A stretch of 64,000 bases of DNA from a bacterium. GTDB lineage: Bacteria; CAIWAD01. Positions 48,967 through 58,463 of the stretch are shown here, piece after piece; the first letter of the stretch is position 1; each line of letters begins with the position of its first letter. The notes under the pieces are model-generated. The model saw nothing but the letters and a program-made list of their open reading frames with translations, was not told where the DNA came from and did no database searches. Made by a program: the position numbers and the translations under genes. The stretch lies in assembly GCA_030685015.1 (NCBI GenBank), contig JAUXWS010000100.1, positions 1 to 64,000 of the forward strand, in the 5' to 3' direction.

Positions 48967-51095
48967 CAGACACCCGCCTGCAGCTCTTCGATGGTCTTCA
49001 CCACCGTGGAGAACTGCTCCTGCGTGGGCGCCTCGGCCAGGGCGCGCTGCAGGGTGAACACCTGCTCCTCCAGATCCGTGGCCAGGCGGTCGCGCTCGAC
49101 CTCGAAGCGGGTCCGCTCCTGGCTGCGCCGACGGGCCAGGATCTCGGCCAGGGTCTGGCCGTCCGCGCTCTGAAGCTCGCCCGTCAGCACTTCCAGCCCA
49201 GCCGACCAGTCCCCGCCCACGTCGTACTCGGTGACGGCCTGCGCAAAGAGCACGAGATGCTGGCCGCCGCGAATGGGCCACTGCAGCCGCTCGGTCCAGA
49301 CGTCGCCCTCCCAGGAGAGCTGGTAGCCGGTCAGGGCCACGCCCGCGCCTGGCGCGGAAACCAGGGCCGTCAGGAGCTCGATCGTGCGGCTGCTGCTGTT
49401 GTACGCCTTGACGATGCGCGAGACGCCGCCCACCTCCACGCGCGTGCCCGGCTGGAACACGGCCGTGCCGGCCACCTTCACCAGCGTGGTGGTGGATCCG
49501 GACGCCGTGAGGTCGCTGGCCTGAACGGCCTCACGCTTCTGGCGCGGGATGGTGGCGGACTCGTGGGACCGGTGGATCAGATCGACGTGGATGCTTTCGA
49601 GCACGTCCTTGGCCACGCCCACGGGCAGGCGCGTGCGCGTGTGTTTGAGCTCGTAGACGCGCACGCGGTAGCCGCGGATCTCCTCTTGGTCCACCAGGGC
49701 CGGCTTGTCCCAGGACAAGCGCAGGGCATAGGAGTCCTCGGCCCCGCCATGCTCCTCGGTGAAGAGCTCCAGGACCGTGTTCGCATGGACGGCCTTGGTC
49801 TGCAGGACCTCCGTTCGCGTGGCCGCGCGCGAGGCCTTGACGGCATCGACGGCCGCCAGCATCTCGGAGGCCGTGGCGACGTCCGCGCCATAGCCAAGCG
49901 AGACCGGCTTGGCCAGGTAGAAGTAGGCCGCGCCCTCGGAGACGCCCACCGCCTCTGTCAGCACCAGGGTCTGCAGGCCGACGTTCACGCTCAAGACGAC
50001 CGCCTCCAGCAGGAGCCCGTCCGAGTGCAGGAGCAGGGCCTCCCCTTCCAGGCTGGAGCTGAAGTCCGTGCCGGCGCCCGTCACGTTCGCGGATCCGCTG
50101 GTGATGGCAAGGGTCCCCGGCTCGCGGCTCACGCCCGCCGTGCCCGTGACAATGGCCTGCTGCTTGGCGTGCCACACGTCCAGGTCGGCGCTGCCGCCCA
50201 CGTTTTCAGTGCCGCGAATCTGCCCCAGCGTGTAGCCCAAGAGGCGCTTGGCGTTGATGAGGGCCCGGTAGCCGTCCAGCTCGCTCACCTGCGTGGATAG
50301 GGCCTCGACGCTGACGCGCGCGGCCGTGTACACGTCCAGGGCGCTCGTCAGGGCCGCCATGTGGTCCGGCGAGTCGGCGTGGATCTGCAGGGCCAGGTTC
50401 GCTTCCACGAGCACGGGCGTGCCGGGCTTGGACGGGACCTTGCGCGTCTCGATGACGCGGTCGCCATGCCCGTCCTGCAGGTTGATGATGCCGCTGCGAA
50501 AGAGCAGGGCCAGCTCCGGATGCTGCTCCAGGGCGTTCAGGACGGTCAAGACCGCGCTGCCGGGATTCATTGCGTCCTGGTAGCCCACCCGAAAAGCCTG
50601 GGCCGTGGTGTGCGTGTCCGTGCCCGGTGGGTGCATGCGTGGGTCGCTGACGACCTGGGCGAAGGAGCGCAAGTCCTCCACGGTGCCGTTTGCTTGGACA
50701 CGCGCCACGAGCAGGTCCCGCGCACCCGGCGTGGCACTTGAGGCGAGGCGAAGGGCAAAGCCGTGGGCCTGGCGAGTTTGATGGGTCAGCCCCGTCACGT
50801 AGTGGGTCTTGGGCGCGCCTTCCGTCAGGGTGTAGCCGACAAAGACGTACTGCTGCCCCGCCGGCCATGCCTGGCGCACCTCCGCCGAGCTGACGATGCG
50901 CTCACCGCCTAAGTAAGCCACGCCCGGCGCCAGCACCAGATCGCTGCCGTCCTGGCTGACCGCAAAGCCCTGGACGATGCCGTCCGTGAACAGGTCGTTC
51001 GCTCGGTCCAGGATGGCCTGGATCAGGGCGTCCCGGCTGAAGGTCTCGTCCTCCAGGGTGGGCTTGTCGCCGGAAAAGAACAGGTACTTATCCAC
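48966..51095 (-). CDS. Large phage tail/baseplate-distal protein
   Basis: A 709-residue structural protein starting at a GTG (GGAGG eight bases upstream). The N-terminal part (about 40-160) resembles proximal tail-fibre or collar proteins that attach to the baseplate (VSQDGSDLVLAPGVAYLGGERI). Middle segments are helical; an FN3-like module lies at about 450-600 (LRLSWDKPALVDQEEIRGYRVRVYEL), and a coiled coil ends the protein (RRRSQERTRFEVERDRLATD). Position between the gpI-like and fibre genes supports fibre attachment. Confidence 0.65.
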   Translation of the reverse strand: MDKYLFFSGDKPTLEDETFSRDALIQAILDRANDLFTDGIVQGFAVSQDGSDLVLAPGVAYLGGERIVSSAEVRQAWPAGQQYVFVGYTLTEGAPKTHYVTGLTHQTRQAHGFALRLASSATPGARDLLVARVQANGTVEDLRSFAQVVSDPRMHPPGTDTHTTAQAFRVGYQDAMNPGSAVLTVLNALEQHPELALLFRSGIINLQDGHGDRVIETRKVPSKPGTPVLVEANLALQIHADSPDHMAALTSALDVYTAARVSVEALSTQVSELDGYRALINAKRLLGYTLGQIRGTENVGGSADLDVWHAKQQAIVTGTAGVSREPGTLAITSGSANVTGAGTDFSSSLEGEALLLHSDGLLLEAVVLSVNVGLQTLVLTEAVGVSEGAAYFYLAKPVSLGYGADVATASEMLAAVDAVKASRAATRTEVLQTKAVHANTVLELFTEEHGGAEDSYALRLSWDKPALVDQEEIRGYRVRVYELKHTRTRLPVGVAKDVLESIHVDLIHRSHESATIPRQKREAVQASDLTASGSTTTLVKVAGTAVFQPGTRVEVGGVSRIVKAYNSSSRTIELLTALVSAPGAGVALTGYQLSWEGDVWTERLQWPIRGGQHLVLFAQAVTEYDVGGDWSAGLEVLTGELQSADGQTLAEILARRRSQERTRFEVERDRLATDLEEQVFTLQRALAEAPTQEQFSTVVKTIEELQAGV

Positions 51096-51098
51096 GGG

Positions 51099-51773
51099 TC
51101 ACGCCTCCACGAAGGTCAGCACGCACGCCGTGTGCGCAGGTTTCTCAGCCATCACCAGCTCGGTCACGCGGGTCCGCTCCTCGGCGTCCAGGGGGCTGGC
51201 CGGCAGGATGGACAGCCAGAAGGTGAAGCGGATGTCCAGGTCGAATTCGCTGAAAAGCCGGTTCTGCCGCAGGCCCACCGCGGCCGCCTGGTCCGCTGCG
51301 TTGAATAGATGGCTGCGCTCGGCCTCCACCTGCGCCGCCTGGTCCGCCGCTGTCCGCACGATGCGCGTCTCGGGGTCGTCGGCGTAGACGGTCAATGCAG
51401 ACAGGGTGTGGCCCAGCACGTCCTCGACCAGGTACTTCATCCCCATGGCGCTCCCGGCGACTTGCCGCGTGCTGGGCATGATGGCCAGGCGTGCCTCCAA
51501 CTGGGCATTCGTTTCACCCAAGAGCCGTCTCGTTCCACGATCCAGGGCATGCCGTTCCAGATCCGTGGTGCGCTGCGGATCTGCGTAGTAGGGATGCGTC
51601 CCATTCCCCAGGGTCCACAGGAAGCCGCGCCGGCGCAGCTCGTAGATGGCGTCCTTGGCCGCGTCCAGGGACAGGCCAACCGCGTCCAGCAGGCGCGAGA
51701 GGACGCTGTTGTCCACGCGCCGGCGCACGTTGGGCAGCAAGGCCAGCAGATAGGAGCCGAGGCGGCTTTCCAT
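51099..51773 (-). CDS. Phage tail protein I-like (baseplate)
   Basis: A 224-residue protein occupying the gpI place after baseplate J. It begins LGSYLLALLPNVRRRVDNSVL and is largely helical in the first half, with a beta C-terminus, like tail protein I or YmfQ-type baseplate proteins. In family terms it links baseplate to fibres. The ATG at 51773 overlaps the J-like stop as TAATG. Confidence 0.65.
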   Translation of the reverse strand: MESRLGSYLLALLPNVRRRVDNSVLSRLLDAVGLSLDAAKDAIYELRRRGFLWTLGNGTHPYYADPQRTTDLERHALDRGTRRLLGETNAQLEARLAIMPSTRQVAGSAMGMKYLVEDVLGHTLSALTVYADDPETRIVRTAADQAAQVEAERSHLFNAADQAAAVGLRQNRLFSEFDLDIRFTFWLSILPASPLDAEERTRVTELVMAEKPAHTACVLTFVEA

Positions 51774-52963
51774 TACAGGTCCCACTCGCTCTTGTCGATC
51801 GGATCGATGATCGTGACGGGCTCACCGGCGGGGACCTGGTCCCGGTCCTGGTAGCCCCGGCCCTTCACGCGATGCACCAGCGTGGCCACTGCGGCATCCA
51901 CGTCCAGGTACTCGGCCGGCGTGGCCGGCACGTCCGCCGTGGGCGAATCCACGGTCACGTTGTAGACGCCGTCCACGCCCATGACCGCCGCCACCAGGCG
52001 CGCGCGAATCAGCCCTTCGCCCAGCTGCAAGCCATCCGAGTAGTCTTGCAGGGCCAGGCGCACGTCCGCGTCCACCGTGGCCTGGTCGGCCGTGGCGTAG
52101 CGCCAGACGGTCAGCGAAAGGGCAACCGGCGTGATGATGGCGCCGGATACCACCAGATGGGCGGTCAGGGGCTGGCGCGGCCGGATGAAGTCCTTGACGG
52201 CGGCCAGCAGCGCGGGCGTGGGCGCGCCATTCGTGCCCAGCACCACCACGCCCACCGTGCCGGGCCCGTAGGGCGCGTCGTCCAGCACCATGGCCGCCTG
52301 CACGCCAGCTACGGAGAGGGCCCAGGCGTGATAGGCCCCGCGCGTGCCGCCCACGCCCAGCGTGTCCCACTTGCCAATCGCCCGCTCGCGGAAGGCGCGG
52401 TCGCTCTCGGCGTCCGCGCCCTCTTGGGCCAGATAGGGAATGCCCTCACGGTCCACGTTGGTGACGGTCTCGATGCCTGAAATGGGCGTGACGATGAGTG
52501 TGACCGTCGCTGGGCCGACGTTGCCGGCGACGCCCGCAGTCTCGGCCGTGGCGGTCACATACGTGGCGGACTGGCCCGTCTGCAGCGTGACGTCATTGTC
52601 CGTCAGGAAGCGCGTGCTGCTGCCTGTGGAGTCCTTCTTGCTTCGCACGATGGTGCCGGCGGGAATCAGCGTGTCCTGCGTGGCCGGCGTCGCCCGCCCG
52701 AAGGTCAGGCGGATCTGCGCTTGCTTGGCCACCAGCCGGCGCACGCCCACCTCGCGGGCCTTCAAGTCCAGCCACGTGCCCGTGGCGGTCTGGATGAAGA
52801 GGGCGCCGCTGACGGTGCGCACCAGCTGATACAAGCCCGCCACACCACTGGCGATGGACTCCAGCAGGCCACGCAGGGCCGCGCCCACGTTGACGTTGGT
52901 GAAGGGTGTCTTGGTCAGGACAGAGGCCAGCAGGTCGGCCAGGACCTCGTCAAAAGACTTCAT
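51773..52963 (-). CDS. Baseplate J-like protein
   Basis: A 396-residue wedge protein of contractile tails. It has the N-terminal helical part (AALRGLLESIASGVAGLYQLVRT), the typical RLTFGRATPATQDTLIPAGTIVRS segment, then AGVAGNVGPATVT and RERAIGKWDTLGVGGTRGAYHAWA, all hallmarks of gpJ/gp47-like proteins. It overlaps the W-like gene by four bases. Sits in the conserved order V, W, J, I. Confidence 0.92.
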   Translation of the reverse strand: MKSFDEVLADLLASVLTKTPFTNVNVGAALRGLLESIASGVAGLYQLVRTVSGALFIQTATGTWLDLKAREVGVRRLVAKQAQIRLTFGRATPATQDTLIPAGTIVRSKKDSTGSSTRFLTDNDVTLQTGQSATYVTATAETAGVAGNVGPATVTLIVTPISGIETVTNVDREGIPYLAQEGADAESDRAFRERAIGKWDTLGVGGTRGAYHAWALSVAGVQAAMVLDDAPYGPGTVGVVVLGTNGAPTPALLAAVKDFIRPRQPLTAHLVVSGAIITPVALSLTVWRYATADQATVDADVRLALQDYSDGLQLGEGLIRARLVAAVMGVDGVYNVTVDSPTADVPATPAEYLDVDAAVATLVHRVKGRGYQDRDQVPAGEPVTIIDPIDKSEWDL

Positions 52964-53388
52964 GCCTGGACCTCCCCCTGGCTGATCGTGAAGGGCCCGT
53001 TCAGGCCCAGGCCCCAGACCAGCTCCTGCAGCCGGTCACTGCCTGCGAGGCTGAAGCGGACCCGGAACACCTTCTCTTCGGAGGTGAAGCCCACCTGCTG
53101 CACGAGGATACTGGCGTCCTCGACGCGCGGCTCGTCCTCCAGCGCCTCGCGCAGGTAGCGCAAGGCCAGCATGCGCGTCCGGGGCGTGTCCGGCGCACCC
53201 AGCAGGCTCCGGATCCGGCAGCCCCACGCGGGGTGGGCGGGCAGCTCGCCCGGCAGGCAGGACAGACGGTCGAGAATGTCCTGGCGCAGGACGTCCTCAT
53301 CGTGGGCGATCTGCAAGTCGCCGGTCGGTCCAACCAGCAGGTCTCCGTCAGCCGCAAAGGCGATGTCGCGGGCCAGGAACGTGCTCAT
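52960..53388 (-). CDS. Baseplate assembly protein W (gp25-like)
   Basis: A 142-residue protein with the gp25/W pattern: DLQIAHDEDVLRQDILDRLSCLPGELPAHPAWGCRI, then LALRYLREALEDEPRVEDASI. It forms part of the baseplate wedge that primes sheath polymerisation. It is coupled by overlap to both neighbours. Confidence 0.82.
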   Translation of the reverse strand: MSTFLARDIAFAADGDLLVGPTGDLQIAHDEDVLRQDILDRLSCLPGELPAHPAWGCRIRSLLGAPDTPRTRMLALRYLREALEDEPRVEDASILVQQVGFTSEEKVFRVRFSLAGSDRLQELVWGLGLNGPFTISQGEVQA

Positions 53389-53633
53389 TGGATCATCCCC
53401 GGGCCCGTCGTGGCCCCCGTCTGCGCACTTTGGCTGCCGGCGGTCGCCACCGGGATGCCGGGCATCACCATGGCCGCCGCCTGGATATGCTCGACGATGG
53501 CCTCTGCTAGTGCCAGGGCGCTGGCCACCTTGACCTGGTCGGCTGTGCCAGGGCTGGCTGCATTGATCGCGGACAGACGCTGGTCCGTCCGCAAGAGGAT
53601 GAGCTCGGCCAATGCTTGAGGATTCAGTGCCAT
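53385..53633 (-). CDS. Small prophage protein between spike and gp25-like genes
   Basis: An 82-residue Ala-rich, mainly helical protein with a Gly/Thr-rich tail (TGATTGPGMIQ). No family is recognised. It is translationally coupled to the W-like gene, so a small baseplate or chaperone role is likely. Confidence 0.55.
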   Translation of the reverse strand: MALNPQALAELILLRTDQRLSAINAASPGTADQVKVASALALAEAIVEHIQAAAMVMPGIPVATAGSQSAQTGATTGPGMIQ

Positions 53634-53642
53634 GCTTCTACA

Positions 53643-54209
53643 CTACTCCGTCCGAGAGGTGTTTGAAAGTTCCGCACCGGTCAAAGGCGAAATGGGTGTG
53701 GAGGTCGGTGCACCCTTGTTGCCGATGTGCTGGTGGGTGTTGAAGAGCGACTGGAACGTGTTCCCCTTGATCAGCTGCTCGGCCGCGGCCGAGCCCAGCT
53801 CCACCGCTGGGGCTTTCACATGGACCTTCACAGCCGATTCGATCTCCACCAGTCCATCCGCGCTGATCACCACGCGCGCCTGGCCCTGCTCCAGCACCAG
53901 GTGCTTGCCTGCTGGCCCAGATGCTGTGAGAAAGCCCGAGACGAAGGGCTTGTCCGGCTGGCCGCCTTCGAAGGACACCATGACCTGATCGCCGGCCGTG
54001 GGCAGCGCCACCAGGCGCGCCGCGCTCGTCGCCCAGACGGCCAGGATCTCGCAGCGGGGCAGGATGGCCAGGGCGGGATCATCCGGCTGCACGCTGACCG
54101 TGTAGGCCGCGGCGTCCACCTCGGTCACCACACCGCGCACGGGAAAGCGCATGTAGGCGGACAGGTCCGGCCTGGCCTGCTCGACGATGGTCTTCAGCTC
54201 TGCGCGCAT
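53643..54209 (-). CDS. Baseplate spike protein V with HxH tip motif
   Basis: A 188-residue protein: an OB-fold (about 22-95, FPVRGVVTEVDAAAYTVSVQ, LPTAGDQVMVSFEGGQPDKP), a beta-helical stem (VVISADGLVEIESAVKVHVK) and a C-terminal THQHIGNKGAPTSTP with His159-x-His161. In P2/Mu-like spikes an HxH at the tip binds an iron ion, so this one probably does. It pierces the outer membrane on contraction. Confidence 0.85.
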   Translation of the reverse strand: MRAELKTIVEQARPDLSAYMRFPVRGVVTEVDAAAYTVSVQPDDPALAILPRCEILAVWATSAARLVALPTAGDQVMVSFEGGQPDKPFVSGFLTASGPAGKHLVLEQGQARVVISADGLVEIESAVKVHVKAPAVELGSAAAEQLIKGNTFQSLFNTHQHIGNKGAPTSTPISPLTGAELSNTSRTE

Positions 54210-54949
54210 GGCACCACCTGCAGCACGAGACGCCCGCCGGACTGCCAGCGGTACTCGGCCTCTTCCACGAAGCAGCGCGCGCCGTCAAGCGTCACCACCT
54301 GGCTGTGCAGGACGGGCGCCACCAGGGTCTCCACCTCGCTCATGCCCAGCTTGCCTGGACGCCGGTCGATCAGGTTGACGCCGGTCTCGATGGCATGGAC
54401 GGCTGCCTGGCCGTGGTCGGCCTTGGCCAGCACCAGCGCACCGTCCCGGACATGGAAGCGCAGCTCGTCGCCCGTTTCGCGCTTCACCCACTGCACCAGC
54501 TGCAGCAGGGCTTCCTTGGGCGTCAAGCCGTGGATGGGGAAGCGGTCAATGGTGATGGCCGGCGCTTGGGCCGCCAGGGTGAGGCCCGTGCCGGCGATGA
54601 GGTCCCCCGCGATCTCCGCCGGCGTCGAGTGCTCCCAGGTCCGCGTGATGGCCCGGCCCCGCGCCTGCAGGATGGTCTGCCAGTCGATCAGGTGGACGAT
54701 CGTCTGCAGGCCGCTGGCCTGGATCTCCCGCACGGCGCCGTGGAAGATGCGCGTCAGGGCTGCGTCATCCGGGTAGCCCCAGCGGATACTGATGGCGTCG
54801 CCCTTGGCCAGCGCCAGGTCGCCGTCCGGGTCGTGCAGGATGAGATGCCCGGAGTCCGCCGCATTCGACGCCTGGCTGAAGAGTTGGAAGGACGCCACCG
54901 CAACATCGATGCGCTGGCGCTTCCAGTCGATTTCAAACAATGGCGTCAT
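54194..54949 (-). CDS. Baseplate hub protein, late control D/gp27-like
   Basis: A 251-residue protein with the beta-barrel hub pattern of gpD/gp27: LFEIDWKRQRIDVAVASFQLF at the start, a second barrel around ITIDRFPIHGLTPKEALLQLVQWVKRETGDELRFHVRDGALVL. The hub holds the spike onto the tail tube. The ATG at 54949 is used rather than 54961 because it leaves the upstream stop clear. It overlaps the spike gene start by 16 bp. Confidence 0.68.
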   Translation of the reverse strand: MTPLFEIDWKRQRIDVAVASFQLFSQASNAADSGHLILHDPDGDLALAKGDAISIRWGYPDDAALTRIFHGAVREIQASGLQTIVHLIDWQTILQARGRAITRTWEHSTPAEIAGDLIAGTGLTLAAQAPAITIDRFPIHGLTPKEALLQLVQWVKRETGDELRFHVRDGALVLAKADHGQAAVHAIETGVNLIDRRPGKLGMSEVETLVAPVLHSQVVTLDGARCFVEEAEYRWQSGGRLVLQVVPCAQS

Positions 54950-54957
54950 GCCGTCCC

Positions 54958-55656
54958 TCACTCGTCGTCGCCCACATCGTCCAGGTCCTCGCCAGGCGTC
55001 TCCGTCCCCGCCCCGTCCGCCATCCCGGCGTTGAACTGATCCTGGACATAGCCGAGCTCGCGGTTCAGCTCCTCATTGCCCTCGATGGCCTCCGCGCCTT
55101 CGGCCGCGGCGTCATTGGAAGCCGCGCTTGCCGCGGCGGCATGCTCCAGCTGGGTCTTGATGGATTCGTATTCGGTCAGCACCAGGTGGACGGGGATCCA
55201 GTCGAAGGTCCCGTCCTCGTCGGCCGTGAGCTCCTGGATGTAGACCTGGCGGATGCCCATCAGGTCGGTCAGAGGAGAGACGATCTCGACGGCCTTGGGC
55301 AGGCTGGCGCGCCCATCGCGGAAGAGGCGCTGCAGAACGCGCAAGCGCTCGATGGCCGGCTGGACCAGGACGCCGTCGAGGCCTTCCTCATCGCAGACCT
55401 CCAGCTCCACCGTGATCTCGGCGGCCTCGTAGCCCGTGACCTGCCGGATCTTGCCGCTCTTCTTGGGGATGGAAATCTCGTCGACCTTGATGGCCTGCTT
55501 GACGGTCATGGCCTTGGGCGGCACGATGAAGGTCAGGCCGCCCAGCATGAAGGGAATCTCGGCAAGGTTGCGCAGCTGGGAGCCCGCCGCCGTCGCCTCG
55601 TCCAGCAGCTGCTGCTCGGCCGTGGGCGGTCCCACGGTGTTCGGGTCAGTTGGCAT
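54958..55656 (-). CDS. Tail/baseplate-associated protein
   Basis: A 232-residue protein between tape measure and hub genes. The N-terminus holds a beta segment (IPFMLGGLTFIVPPKAMTVK) and the C-terminus is acidic and Ala-rich (NRELGYVQDQFNAGMADGAG then TPGEDLDDVGDDE). In contractile tails this slot is usually a tube-tape-measure-baseplate connector. ATG 55656 has GGAGGG about ten bases upstream and overlaps the tape measure by 11 bp. Confidence 0.6.
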   Translation of the reverse strand: MPTDPNTVGPPTAEQQLLDEATAAGSQLRNLAEIPFMLGGLTFIVPPKAMTVKQAIKVDEISIPKKSGKIRQVTGYEAAEITVELEVCDEEGLDGVLVQPAIERLRVLQRLFRDGRASLPKAVEIVSPLTDLMGIRQVYIQELTADEDGTFDWIPVHLVLTEYESIKTQLEHAAAASAASNDAAAEGAEAIEGNEELNRELGYVQDQFNAGMADGAGTETPGEDLDDVGDDE

Positions 55657-58450
55657 AGCGCACGCCCTCCAACCCATCCTCCTGGCCCGCAATCGCCCGG
55701 AAGGCTTCCTCCAACTGCTTCTTCATGTCCGTGGCCGGCACGTTCGGGCCGCTGGTCACCTCGATCTTGGCCACGGAAATCCGCCGGTCCACGTGGGTCG
55801 TAGAGGTTCGATTTGAGATGGATGCTCCAGGCCGGGCACCCACGCCGGCGCGGGCAGGCTTCAGATCCGCCGGCTGGGCTGCCGCCATGAGCATATCCAT
55901 GCCCGCCAGGCTGCCCGGCATTGCGGCTACGCGTTTGGGCTTCACCGCGGCCGCGGGGATGATCCCTATCTCCATGCCGCCCGCGAAGCCGCTCCATTCC
56001 CCCAGGCTGCCACTCGTCGCGGCGAAGGCGGGCGGCTTCTGGGCCACCATAACTGGCTTCTCGTTTGGCTTGACCAGCGTCTTGGGGATGTGCTTGCCCA
56101 CGGCCGCCGCCAGCCCAGAGGCATCCGCGCCGAGACTGGTCCCGGTCTTGAGTTTGGGGATTAGGGGGATCTCGACGCCCGGGATCAAGTTGATGCCCTT
56201 GATGAAGGCGTTGATCAGGCCAATGACGCCATTAATCCCGGACTTGAATCCATCCCACATTCCGTCCAGGAAGTCGCGGACGGGCTGGAACTTCTCGTAC
56301 AAGACCTTGATCAGCGTAATGGGCCAGAAGATGAGTTTAGCCACTGTCTTGATGCCCCACAGAAACCCGCTCCACACGATGTTCAGCAGGTTCCTGAATC
56401 CGCCCACCTTGTTGGCGATGATCCCAATGATCGCTCCGAATGCCGCGATCCCGGCGATGACCAAGCCAATGGGGTTTGCCGTCAGGGCGACGTTGAGCGC
56501 CCACTGCGCCACAGTCCAGATGCCGGTAGCGGCCGCCATGAGCAGGGCCATGCCCGCCGTCCACGCATAGGCGATGCCCGCCCGGATGGCCGCCACGCGC
56601 GCCACGAGGAAGCCCCAGGCCGCCACGCCCCCGGCGATCACGGTCTGCGTGGCGAAGACCCACACGGCCGTCACCGCACTCCAGATGAAAGGCCATGAGA
56701 GCGCCGCCAGCGCCGCAAACACCTGCCCAGTGATGATGGGGTGATCCTTGATCCAGCCCCAGGCCCTGATGATCGTGCCCACCATGAACCCCATGCAGTA
56801 GGCGACCACGCCCGCCAAGCGAAGGATTGGGGCGGTGCCACTCATGAAGACCCGACGCCAGCCATCTGCCCAGCGCCATGCGGCGCCAATGGTCTTGTCG
56901 AAGACCGTGGCCACACCGTCGCCAAAGGCCTTCATCATATCCCAGATCCCCATCACCGTGGGCTTGATGGCCGTCCACACAGCCTCCACCGTAGTGCGGA
57001 ATCCCATGAAATTCGTGTCCCAGGCCTTCACGATGGCGTAGAGGGCCAGGCCCACCAGGGCGAATGGGGCAATCATCTTCAGCGCCCCCAGGCCCAGCGC
57101 TTTCAGGCTGGCCGTCAGCGGGACGGCCGCCGAATTCGTCACGCCCATCGAGAAGGCGATCTGCCCCAGCTTGGCCGGGAGCTGCAGGGCCAGGGCGCCG
57201 ATATGCATGAGGCCCCCCCCCACCAGGAGCAGGGCTCCGCCCAGGATGAGCCCCACGGCCGCCACCAGTGCAAAGCCGGTGACGAACTTGGTCAGCAGCG
57301 GATGGGCGCGCATCCACTCGAACATGGCGTCCGCAATGCCCTTGATGCCGTCCACCATCCGCATCACCAGCGGCATCAAGTGCCCGCCGATGGTCATGCT
57401 GACGCCGTCCACGGCGCTCTTCATGAGATTCCAGTGCCCGACGGGCGTGTCGAGGATGCGCTTCTCGAAGGCCGCCATCGACCCCTCCGCGCCCGCGATG
57501 TCGCTTCGCATGCCCATCAGCTCTTCGCGCGAACTGGACAAGAGGATGTTGAAGACCTTGACCCCTTCGGCGCCGAAGAGATCGGTGATCGCCACGTTTT
57601 TCTTCTCTTCCGTCATCGTGCCCAGTTTGTCCTTCAGCTCGCCAAAGACCTCGATGAAGTCCCGCGTCTTGCCCGTGACCTTGTCGTAAGGGTTCACGCC
57701 CAGGACCTTGTTCACCTTGTCGCCCTGCGTGTAGACCTTGGTCATGGTCATGGCCAGGCGCGTGCCGGCGCGGGCGCCGATCTCGTTTCTGTTGGACAGG
57801 ACGCCCAACAGGGCCAGGTTGGTCTCGATGGATTGGCCGAAGGAGGACATGGTCGAGGCCGTGTTGGTCACCGACTCCTGCATGTCCCCGAATTTGAGGT
57901 TGGACTTGTTCATGGCGGCCGTGAACAGATCGCCCACGCGCGTCGCGTCGCTCATGGGCTTCTGGTAGGCGTTGAGCGTGCCCACCAGCATGGCGCCGGC
58001 GTCGGCCATCTCCACCTGCTGGCCCGTGGCGAAGGCGATCGTGTCCGCCATGATGCCGGTCTTGAGGCTCACCTGGTCCGCCGTCAGGCCCATGGAGGCC
58101 AGGGACTCCTGCCCCTCGGCCACCTGCTGGGCCGTGAAGCTCGACTTCGCGCCCAGATACATGGCCGTGTCGCCGATGGCCTTCACCTGCTGGGCCGTCG
58201 CCTCGGCGATGCCGCCCGTGCGCTCCACCTGCGTGGCGAACTTCCCGAACTGCAGGATGGGCATGGCCAGGCTGGCCGCGATGCCCGCGCCCACCAGCAT
58301 GGTCTTCAGGCCGGCCTTCCGCACGCGTTCGCTGGCCTTCTCGAAGTTGCCCGCGAATTTGTTCAGGCGTTTGGACGCTGCCGTGAAGGCCGACAGATTG
58401 GACGTGCCGAAGACGCTGATCGTGATGGCGCTGGTGAAGCCGCTCAGCAT
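55646..58450 (-). CDS. Tail tape measure protein, TP901 family
   Basis: A 934-residue protein that fixes tail length. The conserved N-terminal core is clear: FATQVERTGGIAEATAQQVK, YLGAKSSFTAQQVAEGQESLASMGL, ADAGAMLVGTLNAYQ, GDLFTAAMNKSNLKFGDMQES and NEIGARAGTRLAMTM. Hydrophobic, potentially membrane-active helices lie in the middle (about 380-680). At ~934 residues the tail would be roughly 140 nm by the usual 1.5 Angstrom per residue rule, which is inference. Confidence 0.93.
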   Translation of the reverse strand: MLSGFTSAITISVFGTSNLSAFTAASKRLNKFAGNFEKASERVRKAGLKTMLVGAGIAASLAMPILQFGKFATQVERTGGIAEATAQQVKAIGDTAMYLGAKSSFTAQQVAEGQESLASMGLTADQVSLKTGIMADTIAFATGQQVEMADAGAMLVGTLNAYQKPMSDATRVGDLFTAAMNKSNLKFGDMQESVTNTASTMSSFGQSIETNLALLGVLSNRNEIGARAGTRLAMTMTKVYTQGDKVNKVLGVNPYDKVTGKTRDFIEVFGELKDKLGTMTEEKKNVAITDLFGAEGVKVFNILLSSSREELMGMRSDIAGAEGSMAAFEKRILDTPVGHWNLMKSAVDGVSMTIGGHLMPLVMRMVDGIKGIADAMFEWMRAHPLLTKFVTGFALVAAVGLILGGALLLVGGGLMHIGALALQLPAKLGQIAFSMGVTNSAAVPLTASLKALGLGALKMIAPFALVGLALYAIVKAWDTNFMGFRTTVEAVWTAIKPTVMGIWDMMKAFGDGVATVFDKTIGAAWRWADGWRRVFMSGTAPILRLAGVVAYCMGFMVGTIIRAWGWIKDHPIITGQVFAALAALSWPFIWSAVTAVWVFATQTVIAGGVAAWGFLVARVAAIRAGIAYAWTAGMALLMAAATGIWTVAQWALNVALTANPIGLVIAGIAAFGAIIGIIANKVGGFRNLLNIVWSGFLWGIKTVAKLIFWPITLIKVLYEKFQPVRDFLDGMWDGFKSGINGVIGLINAFIKGINLIPGVEIPLIPKLKTGTSLGADASGLAAAVGKHIPKTLVKPNEKPVMVAQKPPAFAATSGSLGEWSGFAGGMEIGIIPAAAVKPKRVAAMPGSLAGMDMLMAAAQPADLKPARAGVGARPGASISNRTSTTHVDRRISVAKIEVTSGPNVPATDMKKQLEEAFRAIAGQEDGLEGVRYAN

Positions 58451-58463
58451 CGCCTAAGCACTC

